A stretch of 64,000 nt of DNA, from contig CABVAO010000001.1 in NCBI GenBank assembly GCA_902496335.1, positions 1 to 64,000 of the forward strand. The letters run 5' to 3'. Under the pieces are notes generated by a model. That model made no database searches. It saw only the letters and a program-made list of their open reading frames with translations, and was not told where the DNA came from. Source of the DNA: an uncultured Collinsella sp. GTDB lineage: Bacteria; Actinomycetota; Coriobacteriia; Coriobacteriales; Coriobacteriaceae. Of this stretch, positions 1 to 5,728 are shown one piece after another; position 1 is the first letter of the stretch; every line of letters begins with the position of its first letter. The position numbers and the translations under genes were made by a program.

Positions 1-12
1 TGTCCATCCTCG

Positions 13-30
13 CAGTATCCGGTTCTCAAG
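13..30 (-). promoter_or_regulatory. Possible rRNA-operon leader (boxA-like) element
   Basis: Read on the minus strand this stretch is CTTGAGAACCGGATACTG. It resembles the conserved 'CTTTGAAAACTxGATA' block that precedes 16S and 23S genes in Gram-positive rRNA operons and belongs to the antitermination and processing leader. If so, an rRNA operon starts just beyond the left edge and runs leftward. No rRNA sequence is in the window, so this is inference from a short motif. Confidence 0.35.
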
Positions 31-288
31 GTGCACGCTTTGCGGCTCATCCGGTCCGACCGGGCCGCGCGGCAAGGAGATATATTGCCAGACCGCGAAG
101 CCCTGTGGGACGTCAATTCCACTCTTCACAAGTCCTACACAATACATCGCTTCCTATATAAGTCATAGAAAGGCTGGTGCAGAAATACTGCACGTATCAG
201 ATGATGACCCTTTGGTTCAGGAATATATAGAGATCGGTCACCTGTAAGTGTTTATCTACCCGCGCTTTTAGCAATGTAAACCGCGCTT
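31..288. other. Non-coding stretch left of rplT
   Basis: No plausible gene. The left half is GC-rich and probably belongs to the leader of the operon beyond the edge. The right half (about 120-290) is AT-richer and could hold its promoter, but I could not find a convincing -35/-10 pair with 16-18 bp spacing. Confidence 0.4.
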
Positions 289-329
289 CAAATAAAAAGA
301 GGGAGCGCCGCGCACAACGCGACACTCCC
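289..329 (-). terminator. Rho-independent terminator of infC-rpmI-rplT
   Basis: On the minus strand, a 12-bp stem (GGGAGTGTCGCG against CGCGGCGCTCCC, with two G-U pairs) closes a 5-nt loop and is followed by a T-rich tract. It lies about 20 bp past the rplT stop and ends the ribosomal-protein operon. Confidence 0.85.
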
Positions 330-350
330 CTAGCGATTCAAGAGAATCTA

Positions 351-710
351 TTAGGCCTCGAGAGCCTTCTTGGCGATGGTAGCCAGCTCGTTGAAGGACT
401 CGATGTCCTCGTAAGCCATCTGAGCCAGGACCTTGCGGTCGAGCTCGATGCCGGCAACCTTCAGGCCGTGCATGAACTGAGAGTAAGAGATGTCGTTCAG
501 GCGAGCAGCAGCGTTGATACGAGTGATCCAGAGAGAACGAATCTCGCGCTTCTTGTTGCGGCGATCACGATACTGATACTGCAGGGAGTGCTGGACCTGC
601 TCTTTAGCATGCTTGTAAGTACGCGAAGCGGCACCGTAGTAACCCTTCGCACGGTGCATAACGGTACGGCGCTTCTTCTTGGCGGCAACAGCGCGCTTAA
701 TACGTGCCAT
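351..710 (-). CDS. rplT: 50S ribosomal protein L20
   Basis: L20 (bL20) binds 23S rRNA early in large-subunit assembly and in many bacteria also represses its own operon. The 119-residue product has the family length. It starts MARIKRAVAAKKKRR, giving the long basic N-terminal tail that threads into rRNA (about residues 1-55), followed by the globular domain with the conserved NDISYSQFMHGLK segment. An AGGAG ribosome site lies upstream of the ATG. It is the last gene of infC-rpmI-rplT, 46 bp after rpmI, and a strong terminator follows. Identity is secure. Confidence 0.97.
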   Translation of the reverse strand: MARIKRAVAAKKKRRTVMHRAKGYYGAASRTYKHAKEQVQHSLQYQYRDRRNKKREIRSLWITRINAAARLNDISYSQFMHGLKVAGIELDRKVLAQMAYEDIESFNELATIAKKALEA

Positions 711-756
711 GTTCTATCAACTCCTAGACGGTAAAACGAAAAACGGGAACGCGAAC

Positions 757-948
757 TTAGGCGAGACGCGACTTGATGACCTTGCGGTCGGCAGCGGCGA
801 TCTCGGTCTCCTGACGGAAGCCACGCTTACGCTTGGTCGACTTCTTGCTCAGGATGTGGCTCTTGAAAGCCTTGGCGCGCATAAGCTTGCCGGTACCAGT
901 CTTGCGGAAACGCTTCTTGGTGCCGCTGTGGGACTTCATCTTAGGCAT
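757..948 (-). CDS. rpmI: 50S ribosomal protein L35
   Basis: L35 (bL35) is a small, very basic large-subunit protein. The 63-residue product begins [20 protein letters not shown], the standard signature of the family, and is normal length. A clear AAGGAG site sits 6 bp before the ATG. It lies between infC and rplT in the order conserved across most bacteria, so co-transcription is expected, with IF3 and L20 controlling expression. Nothing unusual. Confidence 0.97.
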   Translation of the reverse strand: MPKMKSHSGTKKRFRKTGTGKLMRAKAFKSHILSKKSTKRKRGFRQETEIAAADRKVIKSRLA

Positions 949-980
949 GAAATACTCCTTAATCGGTTACAGAACACTAG

Positions 981-1550
981 TTACTTGGTATCGCTTGCCG
1001 CTTTATCCTCATCGAAGGCGCCCTTAATCGGGGCGAGCAGCATAAGCATGTTACGGCCTTCCATCTTAGGCTTGGACTCGACCGTAGCGTAAGGCTTGAG
1101 ATCCTCGGCGAGGCGCTCGAGAACGTTAAGGCCCTGCTCCGGGTGAGCCATCTCACGGCCGCGGAACATGATGGTGATCTTAACGCGTGCGCCCTTCTTG
1201 AGGAAACGCAGAACGTGGCCCTTCTTGGTCTCGTAGTCGCCAACGTCGATCTTGGGTCGGAACTTCATTTCCTTGACCTCGACCTTGGACTGGTTCTTAC
1301 GAGCAGCCTTGGCCTTCATGGCCTGCTGGTACTTGAACTTACCGTAGTCCATGACCTTGCAGACCGGCGGCTCCGCGTTGGGAGCGATCTCGACCAGGTC
1401 GAGACCCTGATCGTCGGCGACGCGCTGGGCATCGCGGATGGCGAACAGGCCGAGCTGAGAGCCATCGACGCCAATCAAACGGCACGAAGATGCAGTGATC
1501 TCGTCGTTGATGCGGGTGTCATCAGACTTAGCTATTTTCCCTACCTCCAT
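981..1550 (-). CDS. infC: Translation initiation factor IF-3
   Basis: IF3 keeps the 30S subunit free of 50S and checks start-codon pairing. The N-domain (about residues 10-85, with DDTRINDEI and IAPNAEPPVCKVMDYGKFK) and the C-domain (about 95-180, with FRPKIDVGDYETKKGH and IMFRGREMAHPEQG) are complete. The coordinates use the first ATG at 1550. However, the GGAGG ribosome site (1544-1548) overlaps that ATG and lies 8 bp before an ATA codon at 1535-1533. The true start may therefore be ATA, as infC genes elsewhere use rare AUU/AUC/AUA starts for autoregulation. The shorter product would be 184 residues and begin AKSDDTRIN. Confidence 0.96.
   Translation of the reverse strand: MEVGKIAKSDDTRINDEITASSCRLIGVDGSQLGLFAIRDAQRVADDQGLDLVEIAPNAEPPVCKVMDYGKFKYQQAMKAKAARKNQSKVEVKEMKFRPKIDVGDYETKKGHVLRFLKKGARVKITIMFRGREMAHPEQGLNVLERLAEDLKPYATVESKPKMEGRNMLMLLAPIKGAFDEDKAASDTK
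1544..1548 (-). promoter_or_regulatory. Shine-Dalgarno of infC, pointing to an ATA start
   Basis: GGAGG on the minus strand overlaps the upstream ATG (1550-1548) and is ideally spaced (8 nt) from ATA at 1535-1533. Initiation at ATA would be subject to IF3 discrimination and so self-limiting, the known infC logic. This is a positional argument only. Confidence 0.5.
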
Positions 1551-1700
1551 TCATAAAAAAAATAACCCGGCGCTTCTCAGCAACCAGGTCGTACACATAG
1601 ACTTCCTCGATTTGAGGAAGGTAATCTAAGTTGTATGACCAGTCAGCTGCTCATTGGCGCCAAAAGGTGGGAACCCTCGGGTTCCTCTTTAGGGCATTGC
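1551..1700 (-). promoter_or_regulatory. infC operon leader with two hairpins
   Basis: The untranslated leader holds two short perfect hairpins in transcript order: GGAACCC-GA-GGGTTCC (1685-1670), followed by a short pyrimidine/U stretch, and CTTCCTC-AAATC-GAGGAAG (1620-1602). Leaders of infC-rpmI-rplT operons in Gram-positives are often bound by L20 to control readthrough. These hairpins could serve that role, but I cannot assign a known RNA family. Confidence 0.35.
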
Positions 1701-1716
1701 GGAAACAACGCCTTGC

Positions 1717-1727
1717 GAATAATAACA
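1717..1727 (-). promoter_or_regulatory. Candidate extended -10 promoter of the infC operon
   Basis: The minus strand reads TGTTATTAT, a TGn extension plus TATTAT, upstream of the leader hairpins and about 170 bp before infC. No good -35 is visible, which is tolerated by extended -10 promoters. Confidence 0.35.
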
Positions 1728-1756
1728 CGTACAGCGCGTTATCACATTACGTACAC

Positions 1757-1781
1757 GAAAAAGGGGGCCGCAACCCCCTTG
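1757..1781 (-). terminator. Second copy of the tRNA-Leu terminator
   Basis: A GGGGG/CCCCC hairpin followed by TTTTT on the minus strand. It is nearly identical to the terminator at 1940-1962 and is part of a duplicated block. Confidence 0.65.
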
Positions 1782-1791
1782 AAGCGCAGGT

Positions 1792-1821
1792 GCATGTATG
1801 GTGCCCGAGGCGAGACTCGAA
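1792..1821 (-). repeat. Duplicated 3' end of tRNA-Leu (30-bp direct repeat copy)
   Basis: These 30 bp are identical to 1976-2005, which cover the last 23 nt of tRNA-Leu (T-loop through CCA) plus 7 nt of flank. Identity stops abruptly inside the T-arm, so this is not a functional tRNA. A copied tRNA 3' end is the classic footprint of an integrase attachment site, but only about 150 bp separate the copies and no integrase is present. A remnant or a local duplication is likely. Confidence 0.7.
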
Positions 1822-1939
1822 GGGACTTCGCTTCGCGAAGCCCCGGGCTTCGGGCGCATGGCGCCCTCGCCACGCTCCGCTACAAACAGGCCACAGGCCT
1901 GTTTGCTTAACGCTCCGCGCGCTCACGCGAGTTCGGCAC

Positions 1940-1962
1940 GAAAAAGGGGGCCTTGACCCCCT
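1940..1962 (-). terminator. Terminator of tRNA-Leu
   Basis: On the minus strand an AGGGGG/CCCCCT hairpin is followed by TTTTT, about 20 bp past the tRNA 3' end. Confidence 0.75.
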
Positions 1963-1982
1963 TGAACGCTCACTTGCATGTA

Positions 1983-2069
1983 TGGTGCCCGAGGCGAGAC
2001 TCGAACTCGCACGTTGTTGCCAACGGTGGATTTTGAGTCCACTGCGTCTGCCAATTCCGCCACTCGGGC
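1983..2069 (-). tRNA. tRNA-Leu (anticodon CAA)
   Basis: An 87-nt type II tRNA on the minus strand. The acceptor stem GCCCGAG pairs with CTCGGGC, discriminator A is followed by an encoded CCA (1985-1983). The anticodon loop CTCAAAA sits on a GTGGA/TCCAC stem, giving anticodon CAA, which reads UUG. The long variable arm and the T-arm GCGAG-TTCGAGT-CTCGC fit tRNA-Leu. A terminator follows, and a partial copy of its 3' end lies downstream at 1799-1821. Confidence 0.96.
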
Positions 2070-2108
2070 ACGCAATGCGTGAGTTAGTTTATCACAGCTT
2101 TCTACCGA

Positions 2109-3542
2109 TTAGTCCGAAAATGGAACTTCGAGCATTTCGATGAGTTCGACCGTGCGTAGCATCTCGCGCTGACGGCATCCGCGACCGTCGACCGAAGCCT
2201 CACCCATCTGGTTATCGTAAGGGTCCTCGCGCATGCCGTCGAAAGAGGGCTCAAACTCTGCCTGGAATCGATTGTTGGCCACCATACGCCATGGGTCGAG
2301 ATTGCCAAAGTAGTGACGGCGGCGCCACTCCTCCCCCATCCTGTGAGCAGAAGATCCAAATGACACGTCGGCGTTGAGCCAACCGGTCTGCGGCGTATAG
2401 AACTCTGCCCAGTCGTGCGACCCCACCGAATCGGGCGCAACGTACAGGCCGCTCTGCCAACGGGCAGGCACGCCCGCGATACGGCACATGGTGATAAACG
2501 TGAGCGCCATAACGCCGCAATCGCCGCGGAGCGAATGCGCGCAGTCATCGGCAATAGATCCCAAAAGCAAGTACGGCGGCTGATAGCGATAGTCGATATG
2601 CTGCGTCAGATAATCATAGATAGCACGAGCGCGATCGAGCGGATCCTCGAGTCCGTCAACAACACCGGCCGTCAGCTGCTGCAGATACGGCGTGAATGCA
2701 ATGTGCGGACGGTCCTCGGAAATATCCTCGGGCAGAGGCGCGTCCATACGCGGATGAACCGGAAGTGTGCCACCGTAGACATCACAATAAGCAGCATCGA
2801 TGTGATAACGATAAGTCACCGAGAATGAGCGCTCACTCGAAGAAGACCACGAGGCGGTACGCGCCGAAGCGTTCGCGGGAGCAACAGCACCCTCCGGCGT
2901 CATGTCGAGAATCTCGACCCGAGACTGCTGACGGCAGGCAGCCGCGACGGGAAGCCAAGCGCAAACGATCTCCCCCTCCAGAGCGCCGGGGACAGACACG
3001 GACGCTTTAAGCGTAATGACGCGAGCCAATCCGTTTTGTGACTCCATCTCCTTGAGCATCTCGTCGCGCAGTGCTATTCCGTCCGTAGAATCGGGACGCA
3101 CTCCGGGGACCTCTTTGGGATATACGCGAAGCGAATCGAGGAAGTTGTCGAGAACGAACAGCTCGCCATCGATAAAGCGCCAGTCAATACGCTTACGGTC
3201 AATCAGATCGTCAAACTGCTCCTCGGTAAACTCAGGCCACTCCTCGCGAATCATCGCAATAGCTCGATCGCGCGACACCGAAAAATGAAGCGGCGTCTCA
3301 AGCATGCGATACCGCTCGGCACGAACGCAGGCAGCAAGCGAGGGATCGGGATTCTGCCCCAAAAGACGATCACAAGCCGCAACAGCCTGCGTCAAATATC
3401 CGGCATCCTTGAGTCGAAGAATCTCGGGCGGCAGTCCAATATCGAGATGACGAAAATCATCACAGCAAACATCAACAGAGCAACCAACAGGGCCCTCGTC
3501 AATAACCTTCCCATCCGAAGGCAGCACATTAACAACAGCCAT
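2109..3542 (-). CDS. Transglutaminase-like domain protein
   Basis: A 477-residue cytoplasmic protein with a C-terminal transglutaminase-like (papain-fold) domain. The catalytic triad is visible: Cys in GDCGVMALTF (about residue 342), His in SHDWAEFYTP (about 376) and Asp in WLNADVSFG (about 392). These domains usually act as peptidases or amide hydrolases. The N-terminal 230 residues match no family I recognise, though part reads like a helical-repeat region. No signal peptide is seen. The ATG at 3542 is preferred over an upstream GTG (3560) because a GGAG site sits 7 bp ahead of it. The gene appears monocistronic and its substrate is unknown. Confidence 0.75.
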   Translation of the reverse strand: MAVVNVLPSDGKVIDEGPVGCSVDVCCDDFRHLDIGLPPEILRLKDAGYLTQAVAACDRLLGQNPDPSLAACVRAERYRMLETPLHFSVSRDRAIAMIREEWPEFTEEQFDDLIDRKRIDWRFIDGELFVLDNFLDSLRVYPKEVPGVRPDSTDGIALRDEMLKEMESQNGLARVITLKASVSVPGALEGEIVCAWLPVAAACRQQSRVEILDMTPEGAVAPANASARTASWSSSSERSFSVTYRYHIDAAYCDVYGGTLPVHPRMDAPLPEDISEDRPHIAFTPYLQQLTAGVVDGLEDPLDRARAIYDYLTQHIDYRYQPPYLLLGSIADDCAHSLRGDCGVMALTFITMCRIAGVPARWQSGLYVAPDSVGSHDWAEFYTPQTGWLNADVSFGSSAHRMGEEWRRRHYFGNLDPWRMVANNRFQAEFEPSFDGMREDPYDNQMGEASVDGRGCRQREMLRTVELIEMLEVPFSD

Positions 3543-3650
3543 ACCAAAACTCCAAGTCACTAGAACGCTTGAAGTCCATTGTAGCGAGATAAAAAAGAAA
3601 GCCCCAATAAAGGAACTCTCAACACCGATAAACGGTACCTAGAAAAAATG

Positions 3651-3739
3651 AATTCAGCCCAGTAACCCTGTAGCGAGTTAACGAAGGAGGCCCCGTTTCC
3701 CCAGAGCTGATTCCGTCGCGCGACTTCTGGTGAAGCCAG
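3651..3739. repeat. Half copy of an intergenic palindromic element
   Basis: This block matches 3750-3836 in the same orientation (shared landmarks AATTCAG, GTAACCCTG, CGAAGGA, CCCCGT, CGCGACTTCTGG, GAAGCCAG) at a 99-bp offset. It carries the left arm and the central CTGG(T)GAAGCCAG hairpin but lacks the right arm found in the full copy. Confidence 0.6.
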
Positions 3740-3749
3740 TAGCCACCTT

Positions 3750-3875
3750 AATTCAGACTCGTAACCCTGCGGCGTTAAACGAAGGAAGCCCCGTCCCCCG
3801 GAACTGTTTCCTTGGCGCGACTTCTGGCGAAGCCAGGTGAGCGCAAAGGAAACAGTGTAGGGAGACGGGGCTTCC
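3750..3875. repeat. Full copy of an intergenic palindromic element
   Basis: Two 35-bp arms (3784-3818 and 3841-3875) are inverted and nearly complementary, enclosing a second small hairpin CTGGC-GAA-GCCAG. The whole folds into a roughly 92-nt hairpin ending 20 bp from the fba stop. There is no T-tract, so it is better read as a REP- or MITE-like element that may also protect or terminate the fba transcript. Confidence 0.65.
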
Positions 3876-3895
3876 GGCGGGAAGTTTAGCGACGC

Positions 3896-4762
3896 TTACG
3901 CCTTGTTGACGGAGCCAAACTCCTCCATGAGCTCCTTGGTGCGGGCAACGATGTTGTCGCGACCAGGCTTGAGGAGCTTGCGGGGGTCAAAGCCCTTGCC
4001 CTGCTGATCCTTGCCAGCCTCGATATACTCGCGAACGCCCTTGGCGAAGACGAGCTGCAGATCGGTGTTAACGTTGATCTTGGAGATACCCAGGGAGATG
4101 GCCTTCTTGATCTGATCCTCGGGGATGCCGGTACCACCGTGCAGAACGAGGGGCAGGTCGCCGGTCTGAGCCTTGATCTCGCCCAGACGCTCGAAGGAAA
4201 GGCCAGCCCAGTCGGCGGGATACACGCCGTGGATGTTGCCGATACCGCAGGCGAGGAAGTCGACGCCCAGGTCAGCAATCTGCTTGCACTCAGCAGGGTC
4301 AGCGAGCTCGCCGTTGGAGGTCACGCCGTCCTCGGTGCCGCCGATGCCGCCGACCTCGGCCTCGATGGACATGCCCTTGGAGTGGGCAAGCTCAACGAGC
4401 TCCTTGGTGCGGTCGAGGTTAAGCTGGAAGGTCTCCTCGTGAGAGCCGTCATACATGATGGACGTGAAGCCGGCCTCGATGCACTTGAAGCAGTCCTCGT
4501 AAGAACCGTGATCGAGGTGAAGGGCGACGGGAACGGTAACGCCCGTGGCCTCGACGGCAGCCTTGACCATGTCGGCGCAGACCTTGAAACCGCCCATCCA
4601 CTTAGCGGCACCAGCGGTGCACTGAAGGATCAGCGGAGACTTGGCCTCCTCGGCGGCCTGGAGAATAGCCAGGGTCCACTCGAGGTTGTTGGTGTTGAAG
4701 GCACCGAGACCGTACTTGCCGGCCTCGGCCTTCTTGAGCATGTCTGCTGCGTTGACGAGCAT
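3896..4762 (-). CDS. fba: Class II fructose-1,6-bisphosphate aldolase
   Basis: Zinc-dependent aldolase of glycolysis and gluconeogenesis, splitting fructose-1,6-bisphosphate into DHAP and glyceraldehyde-3-phosphate. The 288-residue length is normal. Visible signatures are HLDHGSYEDC (about residue 80), GGIGGTEDG, GIGNIHGVYP and VLHGGTGIPED, whose histidines ligate zinc, and INVNTDLQ near the phosphate site. The ATG at 4762 is chosen because GGAGG lies 8 bp upstream. An in-frame extension to 5029 has no family similarity. It appears monocistronic. Members of this family can also be tagatose-bisphosphate aldolases, but with no tagatose or galactitol genes nearby fructose-bisphosphate is likelier. 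Confidence 0.92.
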   Translation of the reverse strand: MLVNAADMLKKAEAGKYGLGAFNTNNLEWTLAILQAAEEAKSPLILQCTAGAAKWMGGFKVCADMVKAAVEATGVTVPVALHLDHGSYEDCFKCIEAGFTSIMYDGSHEETFQLNLDRTKELVELAHSKGMSIEAEVGGIGGTEDGVTSNGELADPAECKQIADLGVDFLACGIGNIHGVYPADWAGLSFERLGEIKAQTGDLPLVLHGGTGIPEDQIKKAISLGISKINVNTDLQLVFAKGVREYIEAGKDQQGKGFDPRKLLKPGRDNIVARTKELMEEFGSVNKA

Positions 4763-4800
4763 AAAAGAAACCTCCTGTAAGGTTGCTCCGATAACGCCTG

Positions 4801-4835
4801 AGATTTTACCACGACATACCCGAGCATAAACGTTC
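4801..4835 (-). promoter_or_regulatory. Candidate fba promoter
   Basis: On the minus strand TAAAAT (good -10) lies 16 bp after TTTATG (weak -35), about 40 bp upstream of fba. Weak evidence. Confidence 0.3.
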
Positions 4836-4956
4836 GTTTGTTCACGAATACCATCCGATTGGACAAATTTTGACCGTTTGCCCCACAGAATCGACCCACT
4901 GGGGAAAATAGCTTGACGATTGAGCGGTCTTCGTGGTTCGGACGACGGCTTCGAGC

Positions 4957-5640
4957 CTACATCTGCATAAACGGGTTCTGCATAAGTTCGCGCGCCATCG
5001 TGGTCGAATCGCCATGGCCCGTCAAGCAAACGGTATCGGGCGGAAGCATCTTGGCAAGTTTGGAGAGCGAGCGCATAATCGCCGCCTCGTCACCGCCGGA
5101 AAGATCGGTACGACCGTGGCTGCCCGGGAAAAGCGTGTCGCCCACAAAGGCGATGTTCCCCCGCTCGGTCGCGGCGAACAGGACGATGCCGCCCGGCGTA
5201 TGCCCCGGCGTCTCGATCACCTGCAGGCAGACGTCGCCCACCTCGATTGTATCGCCCTCGGCAAGCAAACGCGTCGGCTCACCCGGATCGGGTGTCTCGA
5301 TACCCCACATGGCGCGCTGCTCCTCGATATTTGCGCGAGGTACCGTCACGTCCTTAGCGCACAACTCATATAGCGCGCTGTCGCCAACGACAGCTCGAAC
5401 CCCGGCAACCCCGCCAACATGGTCGGCATGACCGTGCGTGCAGACAGAGCCGAGTACGCGCACCTCAGGATGCGCGGTGCGGATATGCTCCACAAGACAC
5501 TCGCCCTCCCACGCCGGATCGACGATTAAGCACTCGTCATTCGAAATCACGGCGTAACTGTTGGTCTGAATGGGGCCGTTGACGAGCGCCTCAATCGAAG
5601 CCGCACCTCGGGGTGTCAGGTCCAAAGTCATATCGCCCAT
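4957..5640 (-). CDS. Metallo-beta-lactamase-fold hydrolase (glyoxalase II-like)
   Basis: A 227-residue member of the metallo-beta-lactamase superfamily, closest in style to YcbL/glyoxalase II-like thioesterases. Metal-binding motifs are intact: THGHADHVGG (about residue 70), TPGHTPGG (about 148), FVGDTLF (about 168) and GHG (about 212). It probably hydrolyses a thioester such as S-lactoylglutathione or an analogue, but the substrate cannot be read from sequence. The ATG at 5640 is 8 bp after AGGAGG, whereas the ATG at 5646 is too close to it. It follows rel with a gap of about 90 bp on the same strand. Confidence 0.82.
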   Translation of the reverse strand: MGDMTLDLTPRGAASIEALVNGPIQTNSYAVISNDECLIVDPAWEGECLVEHIRTAHPEVRVLGSVCTHGHADHVGGVAGVRAVVGDSALYELCAKDVTVPRANIEEQRAMWGIETPDPGEPTRLLAEGDTIEVGDVCLQVIETPGHTPGGIVLFAATERGNIAFVGDTLFPGSHGRTDLSGGDEAAIMRSLSKLAKMLPPDTVCLTGHGDSTTMARELMQNPFMQM

Positions 5641-5728
5641 GCGCATACCCTCCTTCTAAAATACGTTCGAGGCACCAAACGATGCCTCGAACGTAACCAA
5701 TATCTATGATGCTGAGAGGCTCTCGCAC

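Noticed and set aside
1799..1875. Second tRNA gene beside tRNA-Leu
   Set aside because: Only the last 23 nt match. The region lacks anticodon, D-arm and acceptor pairing.
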